DNA of 64,000 nucleotides from Kocuria rosea subsp. polaris (GCA_023896275.1 MLDA01000001.1:149559-213558); one strand, 5' to 3'; numbered from the stretch's first letter, positions 40,348 to 49,617 are shown. Numbers and translations are program-made. The notes: generated by a model not told the origin, from the letters alone.

Positions 40348-41814
40348 ATGGCCGAATCAACGACCCCCGTCGTCCACACCGGGCTGCGCCGCAACGCGCT
40401 CGGCGTGCCCGGCATCGTCTTCCTCGTCCTCGCCGCCGTGGCCCCGCTGACGGGCGCGATCGTCGTGACGTCACTGGCGATCGCGCTCGGCAATGGCGGC
40501 GGCATGGCGGCGTCGTACGTGATCGTAGCCGTCGTCCTGCTGCTCTTCGCCGTCGGCTACGCGCAGATGTCCCGAAAGCTCGTGAACGCGGGCGGCTTCT
40601 ATGCGTTTGTCGTGCGCGGCCTCGGCCCGACCGGCGGGCTCGTGGCCGGATTCATCGCGACCATGGGCTACAACTTCTTCGTCGCCGGCGCGATCGGCAC
40701 CAGCGGGTTCTTCTTCCAGATCGTGCTCGCGGACCTGATAGGGCTCGACGTGCACTGGTACGTCTGGGGCCTGCTCTCGATCGCCGCAGCGTTCATCTTC
40801 GCCCGGCGCGGCATCGACTTCAGCGCCAAGCTCCTGGGCATCGCCCTGGTCCTCGAGATCCTCATCCTGCTGATCTTCGACATCGCCGTGCTCTTCCGCA
40901 CCGGCTACGCGATCGAGGCGTTCTCCATGGAGGCCATCACGACCGGCTCCATCGGCGTCGGCCTGCTGCTCGCGGCCACCGGCTTCCTCGGCTTCGAGGC
41001 CACCGCGCTCTTCGGCGAGGAGGCGCGCAACCCGCTCAAGACGATCCCGCGGGCCACCTACCTGGCCATCGCCGCGATCGGCCTCATTCACGCTGTCACC
41101 ACGTGGGCCGTCGTCAGCGCCCTCGGCGTCGCCCAGGCCCAGGACTCGGCGCTCGAGCACCTCGCCGCCGGCGACCTGCTCATGGCGCTCTCCCACGAGT
41201 ATCTCGGCGGGTTCATGACCACGATCATGCTCATCCTGCTGCTAGTGAGCCTGTTTGCCGCCCTGCTGGCCTTCCACAACGCCGCGACCCGCTACCTCTT
41301 TGCCCTCGGCCGCGCCCGCGTGCTGCCCGTCGCGCTCGGCAGCACTCGCGAGAACGGCGTCCCGCAGAACGCTGCCCTCGCCAACGCGGTCTTCGCCGCC
41401 GTCGTCGCCGGGCTGTTCGCGCTCTCCGGGCTCGACCCCATCACCTCGCTGGTGCCCACAATGATCGGCTTCGGCACGCTCTGCATCCTGGTGCTGCAGC
41501 TGCTCGCGGCCTTCTCGATCGTCACGCACTTCCGCAAGGCGAAGGACCCGCGGTGGATGAGCACGTTCGTCGCGCCGGGGCTCGGACTGATCGGGCTCGT
41601 GTGGATCGTCGTCATGGCGATCGCGAACTTCCCGATCCTCGCCGGCTCGGACGCCGTCGTCGTCGGCATGCTGCCGTTGCTGCTCGTCGCCGCTCTCATC
41701 GGCGGCATTGGCTACGCCTACTACCTGCGCCGCCGTCGTCCGGCGATCTACGCGGGGCTGACCGCCGACCTCGAGAAGGTCGAGCCGACCGAGGAGCCTG
41801 CGCCGACCAGCTGA
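40348..41814 (+). CDS. APC-superfamily amino-acid permease
   Basis: This 488-residue, 12-TM permease starts at ATG 40348 with TGGAG 6 nt upstream. TM1 contains LGVPGIVFLVLAAVAPLTGA, with the unwound G-x-x region that binds the amino-acid main chain, and TM6 has ATGFLGFEATALFGEEARNP, a strong APC/amino-acid permease signature. The C-terminus is a short charged tail. It belongs to the same branch as YfnA/PuuP-like carriers. The substrate is unknown; amino acids or polyamines are the usual ones. A bidirectional terminator follows. Confidence 0.85.
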   Translation: MAESTTPVVHTGLRRNALGVPGIVFLVLAAVAPLTGAIVVTSLAIALGNGGGMAASYVIVAVVLLLFAVGYAQMSRKLVNAGGFYAFVVRGLGPTGGLVAGFIATMGYNFFVAGAIGTSGFFFQIVLADLIGLDVHWYVWGLLSIAAAFIFARRGIDFSAKLLGIALVLEILILLIFDIAVLFRTGYAIEAFSMEAITTGSIGVGLLLAATGFLGFEATALFGEEARNPLKTIPRATYLAIAAIGLIHAVTTWAVVSALGVAQAQDSALEHLAAGDLLMALSHEYLGGFMTTIMLILLLVSLFAALLAFHNAATRYLFALGRARVLPVALGSTRENGVPQNAALANAVFAAVVAGLFALSGLDPITSLVPTMIGFGTLCILVLQLLAAFSIVTHFRKAKDPRWMSTFVAPGLGLIGLVWIVVMAIANFPILAGSDAVVVGMLPLLLVAALIGGIGYAYYLRRRRPAIYAGLTADLEKVEPTEEPAPTS

Positions 41815-41835
41815 CGCCCGGGAACAGCGCCGGTC

Positions 41836-41874
41836 GGCGAGGGCACCGCTCACGCAAGGAGCGGTGCCCTCGCC
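41836..41874. terminator. Bidirectional terminator between convergent APC and YeiH genes
   Basis: Sixteen-base perfect arms GGCGAGGGCACCGCTC and GAGCGGTGCCCTCGCC surround a 7-nt loop. It lies between the ends of the convergent genes at 41814 and 41899 and serves both. Confidence 0.9.
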
Positions 41875-41898
41875 CCGCGCGGTTGCGCGGGCGGGAAC

Positions 41899-42957
41899 CT
41901 ACGCGGGCGGAAAGACGAGGACGCCGGCGAGCGAGACCGCGAGCACGACCGCCGTCGCGCACAACCCCAGCAGGACGGGACGGCCGCCGACACGCAGCAG
42001 GCTCGGCAGGTGCACGCCGAGCCCGAGCGCGAACATTGCCGCCGCGAGCAGCAGGCCCTGGGCCGCCTCGGCCGCTGCGAGCGCCGGCTCCGGCACAAGC
42101 CCGGTGCTCCTCAGCAGCACGGCGGCCAGGAATCCGGCCACGAACACGGGCACGATCGGCGGGCGTTTGCCGCCCTGGCCGGCGTGCCGGCGTCGCATAA
42201 AGACGGAGATGCCGGCGACGACGGGCGCCAGCATGATCACGCGCGCCAGCTTGACCGTCACCGCCACCGCGAGCGCGGAGCCGCCCACGGCCCCGCCGGC
42301 GGCGACGACCTGCGCGACCTCGTGAGTGGACGCCCCGATCCACATCCCGATCTCCGCCGGCCCGAGCCCCAACAGCGCGCCGAGGAACGGCACGAGCGGT
42401 ATCATCGCCGTCCCGAAGAGCACCACGAGCGCGACCGCCGCGGCCACCTGGTCCTGCCGGGCCCGCGCGGGCTGCTCCGCGGCCGCGATGGCCGCGGCGC
42501 CGCAGATCGAGAACCCCGCCGCGATGAGCAGCCGCTGCCCAGGCTCGACCCCGAGCATCCGGCCCAGCCACAGGGCTGCGGCGAACGTGATCGCCACCGT
42601 GCCGGCCGCGACCAGCAGCACGCCCGGCCCCAGACCCGCGAGCGCGGCGAGCGGCAACTGCAGCCCCAGCAGCACAATCCCCGCCCGCAGCAGCGGCCGC
42701 GACGCAAACACCACCCCGGGCGCGAGCGCCGCGGGCACCGGCACCAAGTTGCGCCACAGCGCCCCGGCGAGGATCGCAATCAGCAGTGGGCTGACCTGCG
42801 GTAACGCGCGCCCGGCCAGCCACGCGAGCGCGGCCGCCCCCAGGCAGACGGCGGCCCCGGGGGCCAGGTTCAGGACGACGGCGGCGGCGCGGGCGGTGGC
42901 CGCGCCTCGCCCGCGGGGGTGCTGCGGGTGAGACGAGCGGCGGATGAGCGTGGGCAT
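41899..42957 (-). CDS. YeiH-family putative sulfate/sulfite exporter
   Basis: This 352-residue protein of COG2855 has about ten TM helices. It opens with a basic tail, then LNLAPGAAVCLGAAALAWLA. The family signature FSICGAAAIAAAEQPARA and the HEVAQVVAAGGAVGG loop are both present. E. coli YeiH lies beside the LysR regulator YeiE, which senses sulfite; here too a LysR gene is divergent (71 bp between starts). The ATG at 42957 has GGAGG only 1 nt away, too close for normal initiation, so the start is slightly uncertain. A role in exporting sulfur oxyanions or related compounds is inferred. Confidence 0.8.
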   Translation of the reverse strand: MPTLIRRSSHPQHPRGRGAATARAAAVVLNLAPGAAVCLGAAALAWLAGRALPQVSPLLIAILAGALWRNLVPVPAALAPGVVFASRPLLRAGIVLLGLQLPLAALAGLGPGVLLVAAGTVAITFAAALWLGRMLGVEPGQRLLIAAGFSICGAAAIAAAEQPARARQDQVAAAVALVVLFGTAMIPLVPFLGALLGLGPAEIGMWIGASTHEVAQVVAAGGAVGGSALAVAVTVKLARVIMLAPVVAGISVFMRRRHAGQGGKRPPIVPVFVAGFLAAVLLRSTGLVPEPALAAAEAAQGLLLAAAMFALGLGVHLPSLLRVGGRPVLLGLCATAVVLAVSLAGVLVFPPA

Positions 42958-43011
42958 GCCTCCATGTTCCGCCCCGCCGTCGTGCCGCGGTAGGCCCCGC
43001 TCGGGTACCGC

Positions 43012-43034
43012 GGTCATATGATGGTGATATGACC
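43012..43034. promoter_or_regulatory. Inverted-repeat operator overlapping the LysR start codon
   Basis: GGTCATAT and ATATGACC arms, separated by 7 nt, straddle the -10 box TATGAT (43017-43022) and the ATG at 43029. This fits a LysR dimer site giving tight autorepression, with the yeiH promoter on the other side. Confidence 0.7.
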
Positions 43035-43940
43035 GAGTCGCGACCGCCCGTGGAGAACTGGCTGCAGCTGCCCGTGCTGCGCCTGCTCGTCGGCATCGCC
43101 GACCACGGCAGCCTGAGCGCGGCGGCCCGGGCGGCCGGGATGGCGCAGTCGAACGCGACGCGCTCGCTGAAGACGCTCGAGCGGCGGCTCGGCTACACGC
43201 TCGTGCACCGGTCGACTCGCGGGTCGCGCCTGACGTCGGAGGGCACGCTGACGGCCGGGTGGGCGCGCGAGGTACTCGCGGCGGCCGAACGGCTCTCCGC
43301 GGGGACAGCCGCCCTGGCCGCCGGCGAGGAGGACGAGCTGGCCGTCGGCTGCAGCATGACGATCGCCGAATACCTGGCGCCGACGTGGCTCGGCGCGTTC
43401 CGGGGCGCGATGCCGCGCGCCACGGCAACGCTGCGGATCGCGAACTCGCGCGACGTCGTCGCGGCCGTGTCCGCGGGTGAGGTGCTGCTGGGGTTCGTCG
43501 AATCTCCCGACCGGCTCGAGGGGCTGCGCGAGGAGACGGTGTACGCGGACGAGCTGGTCGTCGTGGTGGATCCGCAGCACGCGTGGGCCGAACCCGGGCG
43601 CAGCGTGGAACCGGCCGAGCTGGCGCGCACGCCGCTCGTGGAGCGCGAGGCCGGGTCCGGGACGCGGGCCGCGCTCGACCATCTGATCGGTGAGCACCGG
43701 CCGGCGCCCGTGCTGGAGCTGAACAGCATCGCCGCGGTGTGCCATTCGGTCATCGCCGGGCTGGGGCCGGCCGTGCTCAGCCGACTCGCGGCCGCCGGGG
43801 AGCTGGCCAGCGGGCGGATCGTGGAGGTCACCGTCGCCGGCGGGCCGCTGCGGCGCGAGTTCCGGGCGATCTGGACCGAGGCGGCCGAGCACTCGCGGGC
43901 GGCAAACGAGTTCCTGCGCGTCGCCCGCGGCGACAAGTAG
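43029..43940 (+). CDS. LysR-family regulator, YeiE-like
   Basis: This 303-residue protein has an N-terminal winged HTH (GSLSAAARAAGMAQSNATRSL, residues ~30-50) and a periplasmic-binding-like effector domain from about residue 95 (DELAVGCSMTIAEYLAPTWL). The effector half contains VEREAGSGTRAALDHLI, a pattern found in CysB/CbbR/YeiE-type anion sensors. Its promoter is leaderless (TATGAT, 6 nt, ATG) and is covered by the inverted repeat. It is divergent from the YeiH-type exporter, its likely target. The effector may be sulfite or another small anion. Confidence 0.85.
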   Translation: MTESRPPVENWLQLPVLRLLVGIADHGSLSAAARAAGMAQSNATRSLKTLERRLGYTLVHRSTRGSRLTSEGTLTAGWAREVLAAAERLSAGTAALAAGEEDELAVGCSMTIAEYLAPTWLGAFRGAMPRATATLRIANSRDVVAAVSAGEVLLGFVESPDRLEGLREETVYADELVVVVDPQHAWAEPGRSVEPAELARTPLVEREAGSGTRAALDHLIGEHRPAPVLELNSIAAVCHSVIAGLGPAVLSRLAAAGELASGRIVEVTVAGGPLRREFRAIWTEAAEHSRAANEFLRVARGDK

Positions 43941-43992
43941 CGGGGCAGCCCAAAGCACCGATTGACGACTTCGCCGTGACGTGGCACACTCG

Positions 43993-44020
43993 TGTAATCG
44001 ATTCCATGGAATCGATTACA
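43993..44020. promoter_or_regulatory. 28-bp perfect palindromic operator of the ribose operon
   Basis: Half-sites TGTAATCGATTCCA and TGGAATCGATTACA abut with no spacer. The centre holds CCATGG and each arm contains AATCGATT, giving a symmetric LacI-family operator. It is 26 nt upstream of rbsR. Confidence 0.85.
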
Positions 44021-44045
44021 TGACCATCTGCCAAAGGAGCCCCAG

Positions 44046-45071
44046 ATGCAGCCAGTGACGATCCGCGACGTCGCCCGCGCCGCCGGCGTCTCCTCGGCCA
44101 CCGCCTCCCGCGTCCTCTCCGGCAACCCGGCGACCAGCCCGGCCTCCCGCGAGCGCGTCACCGCCGCGGCCGCCGAACTCGGCTTCTCCCCCAACGCCCA
44201 GGCCCGCTCCCTGCGCTCGACCCGCACCGACAGCATCGCCCTGCTGATCTCCGACGTGCGCAACCCCTACTTCGCCGACCTCGCCCACGCAGTCGAGCAG
44301 GCCGCCCGCGCCCGCGGACTCGTGACCTTCATCGGCAACGCCAACGAAGACCCCAAGCAGCAGGACGAGTTCCTCGACGCCATGATGTCCCGCCGCGTCG
44401 ACGGCGTCCTCCTGGTGCCCCAGGGCCGCCCCGGCGGCGAGGGCACGCAGGCGAGCCCCGCCGTCGAACGCCTCCTGACCCGCGACATCCCCACGGTCCT
44501 CGTCGACCGGACGCTGCCCGCCGTCGCCGCCCCGCACGTCACGGCCGAATCCGCCGCCGCGGTGCACGACGCCGTCGCGTGTCTGGCCGCAAACGGTCAC
44601 CAGCGCATCGCCTTCATCGGCGGGCCCGAGCACACCTCCACCGCCGCCGAGCGCTACGGCTGCTTCCGCGACGCGCTGGCCGCCCGCGGACTCGACGCCG
44701 ACGACGCGCTGCACTTCCACGGCGACTTCCGCACCGCCTCGGGCGCCGAGGGCGCGCGCTGGCTGCTCGGGCTCGATGACCGGCCCACCGCCGTCGTCGT
44801 GGCCGACTCCCCCATGGCGATCGGCGCCCTCGCCGTGTGGCGCGAGGCCGGTGTGCGCATCGGCGCCGACCTCAGCGTCATCACGTTCGACGACATCGAG
44901 GCGTTCGCGCTGCACGACCCGCCGCTGGCGACCATCAGCCACGACCTGACCGCGATGGGCCGCGGCGCCGTCGACGCCCTCGCCACGCTCATGGCCGGCG
45001 AGGCCACCGAGCCCGCCGTCCTGACCAGCACCTTCACGGACCGGGCCTCCATCGGCCCCGCCCGCACCTGA
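44046..45071 (+). CDS. rbsR: LacI-family ribose repressor
   Basis: This 341-residue repressor starts at ATG 44046 with AAAGGAG 7 nt upstream. The N-terminal HTH and hinge read TIRDVARAAGVSSATASRVL, followed by a periplasmic-binding-like core (DSIALLISDVRNPYFADL, DIPTVLVDRTLP, RIAFIGGPEHTSTA, SVITFDDIEAFALH). It is first in an rbsRACBKD cluster and immediately follows the 28-bp palindrome, so it probably represses the operon and itself until ribose (or ribose 5-phosphate) is present. The assignment rests on the intact ribose genes downstream. Confidence 0.9.
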   Translation: MQPVTIRDVARAAGVSSATASRVLSGNPATSPASRERVTAAAAELGFSPNAQARSLRSTRTDSIALLISDVRNPYFADLAHAVEQAARARGLVTFIGNANEDPKQQDEFLDAMMSRRVDGVLLVPQGRPGGEGTQASPAVERLLTRDIPTVLVDRTLPAVAAPHVTAESAAAVHDAVACLAANGHQRIAFIGGPEHTSTAAERYGCFRDALAARGLDADDALHFHGDFRTASGAEGARWLLGLDDRPTAVVVADSPMAIGALAVWREAGVRIGADLSVITFDDIEAFALHDPPLATISHDLTAMGRGAVDALATLMAGEATEPAVLTSTFTDRASIGPART

Positions 45072-45112
45072 CCTTCCCGCCGCCCGCCGTTCACCGCCGA
45101 ATGGAGCCCCGC

Positions 45113-46648
45113 ATGCAAGCGAACCCCCTGCTGAGACTGGAGAAGATCTCCAAGTCCTTCGGCCACGTCCAAGTCATCCACGACGTCACGGTCGACGTCC
45201 ATCCCGGCCGCGTCACCGTCCTGCTGGGCGAGAACGGCGCGGGCAAGTCGACGCTCATCAAGATGATCGCCGGCGTGCACGCCCCGAGCGGCGGCCGGAT
45301 CCTCGTCGACGGCGCCGAAGTGCGCATCCCCGACACCAAGGCGTCCGAAGCCCTCGGCATCGCAACCATCCACCAGGAGCTCAACCTGGTGCCGTCGATG
45401 ACGGTCGCGGAGAACATCACGCTCGGCCGCACGCCGCGCCGCTTCGGCGTCATCAACCGGCGCAGGATGCGCGCCATCGCCCGCGAGGCCCTCGCCACGA
45501 TCGGCCTCGACGTCGACGTCGACACTCCCGTCGGCGACCTCGGCATCGCGCGCCAGCAGCTCGTCGAGATCGCCAAGGCGCTCTCCCTCGACGCCCGGAT
45601 CCTCATCCTCGACGAGCCCACCGCCGCGTTGACCACCTCCGAGATCAAGGCCCTCTTCGACGTCGTCCGCGACCTGAAGTCCCGCGGCGTCGGCATGGTC
45701 TTCATCAGCCACCACCTCGACGAGATCGCCGAGATCGGCGACGACGTGAACGTCCTGCGCGACGGCGAATTCGTCGCCCAGGTGCCCGCCGACACGCACG
45801 AGGACGAGCTCATCCGACTCATGGTGGGCCGCAGCATCGACAAGCAGTTCCCGCGCGAACCGTCCCCCGCGCCGGCCGACGCGCCCGTGCAGCTTGACGT
45901 CTCCGGGCTCGAGGCGCCGGGGCTCGGGCCGATCAGCCTGCAGGTCAGGCCCGGCGAGGTCGTCGCCCTGGCCGGGCTCATGGGTGCCGGGCGGACCGAG
46001 CTGCTGCGCTGCCTCGCCGGCGCCGACGCCTACACGTCCGGCCGGGTCGAGGTCCGCGGCGCGCGGCTGGCACCGTACGACGTCGCCGCCGCAACCGCCG
46101 CCGGCGTCGGCCACGTGCCGGAGGACCGGAAGATGCAGGGGCTCGTGCTCGACGCGTCCGTCGCCGAGAACATCGGCTACGCAACCGTCCGGTCCACCTC
46201 GCGCTTCGGCCTCGTCGACCGCAAAGGCCAGCGCCAGCGCGCGAGCGCCGTCGCCGAACGCCTGCGCATCCGCATGGACTCGATCGACCAGCCGATCCGC
46301 TCCCTCTCCGGCGGCAACCAGCAGAAAGCCGTGTTCGGCCGCTGGTTCACGGCCGGGTCCAAGGTCCTGCTTCTGGACGAACCGACGCGTGGCGTCGACG
46401 TCGGGGCGAAGGTCGAGATCTACGAACTGATCAACGAGATCACCGCCGACGGCGGCTGCGTGCTCATGGCCTCGTCCGACCTGCCCGAGGTCCTGGGCAT
46501 GGCGGACCGCATCCTCGTCATGAGCCAGGGCCGGATCGCTGGCGAGCTGCCGGCCGAGTCGGCCACCCAGGATTCGATCATGCAATTGGCGGTCTCCAAC
46601 GTGAACCGCGACGAAGAACCAGCCAACCCCCAAGGAGCGACCGCATGA
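45113..46648 (+). CDS. rbsA: Ribose ABC transporter ATPase, duplicated NBD
   Basis: This 511-residue protein of the CUT2 type has two nucleotide-binding domains in tandem. The first has Walker A GENGAGKST and Walker B ILILDEPTAALTTSE. The second has a degenerate Walker A (GLMGAGRTE), signature LSGGNQQKAVFGRW and Walker B LLLDEPTRGVDVG, as is normal for RbsA. The start at 45113 is chosen because GGAG at 45103-45106 precedes it by 6 nt; an in-frame ATG at 45101 overlaps that site. It energises ribose uptake with RbsC and RbsB. It overlaps rbsC by 4 nt. Confidence 0.93.
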   Translation: MQANPLLRLEKISKSFGHVQVIHDVTVDVHPGRVTVLLGENGAGKSTLIKMIAGVHAPSGGRILVDGAEVRIPDTKASEALGIATIHQELNLVPSMTVAENITLGRTPRRFGVINRRRMRAIAREALATIGLDVDVDTPVGDLGIARQQLVEIAKALSLDARILILDEPTAALTTSEIKALFDVVRDLKSRGVGMVFISHHLDEIAEIGDDVNVLRDGEFVAQVPADTHEDELIRLMVGRSIDKQFPREPSPAPADAPVQLDVSGLEAPGLGPISLQVRPGEVVALAGLMGAGRTELLRCLAGADAYTSGRVEVRGARLAPYDVAAATAAGVGHVPEDRKMQGLVLDASVAENIGYATVRSTSRFGLVDRKGQRQRASAVAERLRIRMDSIDQPIRSLSGGNQQKAVFGRWFTAGSKVLLLDEPTRGVDVGAKVEIYELINEITADGGCVLMASSDLPEVLGMADRILVMSQGRIAGELPAESATQDSIMQLAVSNVNRDEEPANPQGATA

Positions 46649-47607
46649 GCGCCGCAACGACGCGCCGACGTCTCGATATCAAGTCCTTCCTCGCCAACAA
46701 CGGCGCCCTCGTGGGCCTCGTCGTCCTGTGCCTGGCCCTGTGGACCGCCACCCCGCGCTTCCTCACGGGCCCGAACCTGCTCAACGTCGGCATCCAGGTC
46801 TCCACGATCGCGGTCATGGCCTTCGGGTTGACGTTCGTCATCGTCGCCGCCGGCATCGACCTCTCGGTGGGTTCCGTCGCGGCGCTTTCCGCGATGGTCT
46901 CCGCCTACTGGGTCGGCGACCTGGCCCTGCCCGGAGCCTGGAGCATCGTGGTCGGTCTCGCCGTCGGCGCGGTGTGCGGCCTCGTCACCGGCGTCATGAG
47001 CGCGTACGGGAAACTGCCCACCTTCATCGCCTCGCTGGCCATGCTGACGATCGTCCGCGGCCTGACCCTCGTGATCTCCGACGGCCGCCCGATCCCGACC
47101 TCCGACTCGGTGGCGTTCCTGGGCTCCAGCCTCGGGCCCGTGCCGATGCCGATCGTCGTCATGGCCGTCACCGGCCTGATCGCGGCCTTCGTGCTGAACC
47201 GGACCGTCGTCGGCAAGAACGCGTTCGCCGTCGGCGGCAACATCGAGGCCGCCCGGCTCTCGGGCATCCCCGTCAAGCGCGTCCTCGTGACCGTGTTCGT
47301 CATCTCCGGGCTCTTCGCCGGCCTCGCGGGCATGCTGCTGGCCGGCCGCCTCGAATCGGCCCAGCCGACCCTCGCCACCGGCTACGAGCTCGACGCGATC
47401 GCGGCCACCGTGATCGGCGGCGCGTCCCTCGCCGGCGGCGTCGGCCGCATCACCGGCACGCTCATCGGCGCCCTCGTGCTCGCCGTCATCCGCAACGGAC
47501 TGAACCTGCTCTCCGTGTCCTCGTTCTGGCAGCAGGTCGTGATCGGCGTCGTGATCGCTCTCGCCGTCGGGTTCGACGTCCTGCGCCGCAAGAACGTCCG
47601 CCACTGA
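46645..47607 (+). CDS. rbsC: Ribose ABC transporter permease
   Basis: This 320-residue inner-membrane permease (BPD_transp_2) has 8-10 TM helices. The family motif AAGIDLSVGSVAALSAM is intact in the first half, and the loop NIEAARLSGIPVKRVL matches the EAA-like coupling region of RbsC. It ends in SFWQQVVIGVVIALAV. The ATG overlaps the rbsA stop (ATGA). As a homodimer it forms the channel of the RbsABC importer. Confidence 0.93.
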   Translation: MSAATTRRRLDIKSFLANNGALVGLVVLCLALWTATPRFLTGPNLLNVGIQVSTIAVMAFGLTFVIVAAGIDLSVGSVAALSAMVSAYWVGDLALPGAWSIVVGLAVGAVCGLVTGVMSAYGKLPTFIASLAMLTIVRGLTLVISDGRPIPTSDSVAFLGSSLGPVPMPIVVMAVTGLIAAFVLNRTVVGKNAFAVGGNIEAARLSGIPVKRVLVTVFVISGLFAGLAGMLLAGRLESAQPTLATGYELDAIAATVIGGASLAGGVGRITGTLIGALVLAVIRNGLNLLSVSSFWQQVVIGVVIALAVGFDVLRRKNVRH

Positions 47608-47656
47608 TCCACCCTTTCCCACCACCGCAACGCAACGCCTACGCAAGGAGAACACC

Positions 47657-48592
47657 ATGAAGAGCAACGTCGCTCCCCGGATCGCCGCCATCACCCTCAG
47701 CCTGGCGATGGCCGCCGGGCTGTCCGCCTGCAACCGCGGCGAAGACACCGCCGGCGAAAAGGTCACGCTGGCCGTATCCACCCTGAACAACCCCTTCTTC
47801 GTCGACCTGCGCGACGGCGCCGAGGCCGAGGCCGCGGAGCTCGGCCTCGAGCTCTCGGTCGTCGACGCGCAGAACGACTCCGCCACCCAGGCCAACCAGC
47901 TGGCGACGGCCGCGACGGACGGCTCGGCCGGCGTCGTCATCAATGCCGTTGACTCGGCGGCGGCCGGCGCGGGCCTGGCGTCCGTGACGGACGCCGACAT
48001 CCCCGTCGTCGCCGTCGACCGCGCCGTCGAAGGTGCGGAGGTGGCCTCGCTCGTGGCCAGCGACAACGTGGCCGGCGGCGAGCAGGCCGCGCAGGCTCTC
48101 GCCGAGGCGCTCGGCGGCGAAGGCAAGATCATCATCCTCGAGGGCGTGCCCGGCGCCTCGTCGACCAACGAGCGCGGCGAAGGCTTCGAGAAGGGCCTGG
48201 GTGAGTTCGACGACATCGAGTCCGTGGCCTCGCAGACGGCGAAGTACGACCGCGCGACCGCCCTCGACGTCACGACCAACCTCCTGCAGAGCCACCCGGA
48301 CGTCACGGGCGTGCTCGCCATGAACGACGAGATGGCCCTCGGCGCCATCCAGGCCCTCGGCTCGCGCGCCGGCGACGACGTCCAGGTCGTGGGCTTCGAC
48401 GGCACAGCGGACGGCTTCGCGGCCGTTGAGAACGGGACCCTGCACGCGACGATCGCCCAGAACCCCACCGAGCTCGGCCGCCAGTCGATCGAGGTGATGG
48501 TCAAGGTCCTCGCCGGCGAAGAGGTCGAGGCCCTGCAGAACGTCGCCGTCGACACCGTCACGGCCGAGAACGTCGCCGACTTCACCGAATAA
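47657..48592 (+). CDS. rbsB: Ribose-binding lipoprotein
   Basis: This 311-residue binding protein begins with a lipoprotein signal, lipobox LSAC (Cys about residue 25), and then the Peripla_BP_4 fold: VTLAVSTLNNPFFVDLRDGA, then VVDAQNDSATQANQL, GVVINAVDSAAAGAG and VVGFDGTADGFAAVENG. The residue pattern (NNPFF, DAQND, VDR, FDGT) is that of ribose/D-allose binders. It sits outside the membrane and docks to RbsC. AAGGAG precedes the ATG. Confidence 0.93.
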   Translation: MKSNVAPRIAAITLSLAMAAGLSACNRGEDTAGEKVTLAVSTLNNPFFVDLRDGAEAEAAELGLELSVVDAQNDSATQANQLATAATDGSAGVVINAVDSAAAGAGLASVTDADIPVVAVDRAVEGAEVASLVASDNVAGGEQAAQALAEALGGEGKIIILEGVPGASSTNERGEGFEKGLGEFDDIESVASQTAKYDRATALDVTTNLLQSHPDVTGVLAMNDEMALGAIQALGSRAGDDVQVVGFDGTADGFAAVENGTLHATIAQNPTELGRQSIEVMVKVLAGEEVEALQNVAVDTVTAENVADFTE

Positions 48593-48615
48593 ACCGCAAG
48601 CCCAGGAGAGAAGAC

Positions 48616-49524
48616 ATGAGCCAGCACCGAACCGTCACCATCATCGGGTCCAGCAACGCGGACCTCGCCGTCACCATGGACCGCCTGCCCGGCCCGGGCG
48701 AGACGGTGCTGGCCCACTCCTTCATCACGACCCCCGGCGGCAAGGGGGCCAATCAGGCCCTCGCGGCCCGCCTGGCCGGCGCCGAGACCGAGTTCATCGG
48801 CGCCGTGGGGCGCGACGCGAACGCCGACGTCGCGCTCGGCATGCTGGCCGAGGCCGGCGTGCAGCTCTCCCGCGTGCGCCGCGTCGACGCGCCCACGGGC
48901 GTCGCGCTGATCTCGATCGACGCCGCCGCGGAGAACTCGATCGCCGTCGTGCCGGGCGCCAACGCGACCGTCACCGCGGATGTGGTGGCCGAGCTCGGCG
49001 AGGTGCGCGGCGTCGTCGTGCTGCAGGGAGAGATCCCGGCCGCCGCCGTCGAGCAGGCGGCCGCCCAGGCCGAGCGCGTGGTGCTGAACCTGGCACCGGT
49101 CATCGCGGTCGACCTGGACGTGATCCGGGCGGCGGACCCGCTGGTCGTCAACGAGCACGAGGCGGCCCTGGTGCTCGAGCAGTTCGGTGGCGACGTCCCC
49201 GCCGAGCCGGAGGACGCAGCCCGCGCGCTGCTCGGGCACGGCGTGCGCAGCGTGGTCATCACGCTCGGGGCGGCGGGCTCGCTCGTCGCCGAGCCGCACG
49301 ACGACGGCGCGCGCCTGAGCCGCGTGGACGCGATCCGCGCCGACGCCGTGGACACGACCGGGGCCGGCGACGCCTACACGGGCGCCCTCGCCGCGCGGCT
49401 GGCCGCCGGCGACGAGCTGATCGCTGCCGCCGGGTTCGCTGCCCGGTTCTCCGCGGCGTCGGTCGCCAAGCCGGGCGCCCAGGCGTCCTACCCGCGCACG
49501 CTCGACGAGCTGCCGGGCGCCTAA
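48616..49524 (+). CDS. rbsK: Ribokinase
   Basis: This 302-residue PfkB-family kinase phosphorylates D-ribose at O5. The N-terminal family motif is TTPGGKGANQALAARL, and the C-terminal signature DTTGAGDAYTGALAARLA carries the catalytic Asp and the anion hole. It starts at ATG 48616 with AGGAGAG upstream, 23 nt after rbsB. A stable hairpin follows between rbsK and rbsD. Confidence 0.93.
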   Translation: MSQHRTVTIIGSSNADLAVTMDRLPGPGETVLAHSFITTPGGKGANQALAARLAGAETEFIGAVGRDANADVALGMLAEAGVQLSRVRRVDAPTGVALISIDAAAENSIAVVPGANATVTADVVAELGEVRGVVVLQGEIPAAAVEQAAAQAERVVLNLAPVIAVDLDVIRAADPLVVNEHEAALVLEQFGGDVPAEPEDAARALLGHGVRSVVITLGAAGSLVAEPHDDGARLSRVDAIRADAVDTTGAGDAYTGALAARLAAGDELIAAAGFAARFSAASVAKPGAQASYPRTLDELPGA

Positions 49525-49554
49525 GCGGAGTCCGCTGCACCCCGCGCCACCGTC

Positions 49555-49586
49555 CGTGCTGCGGAGCTCTCCCGCTCCGCAGCACG
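49555..49586 (+). promoter_or_regulatory. Hairpin between rbsK and rbsD
   Basis: Thirteen-base arms CGTGCTGCGGAGC and GCTCCGCAGCACG pair perfectly around a 6-nt loop. It lies 31 nt after the rbsK stop and 31 nt before the TTG start of rbsD. No T-tract follows. It probably attenuates rbsD or shields the upstream message. Confidence 0.75.
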
Positions 49587-49617
49587 CACCCAACGACCTT
49601 CCGAGGAGACCTCCCCG

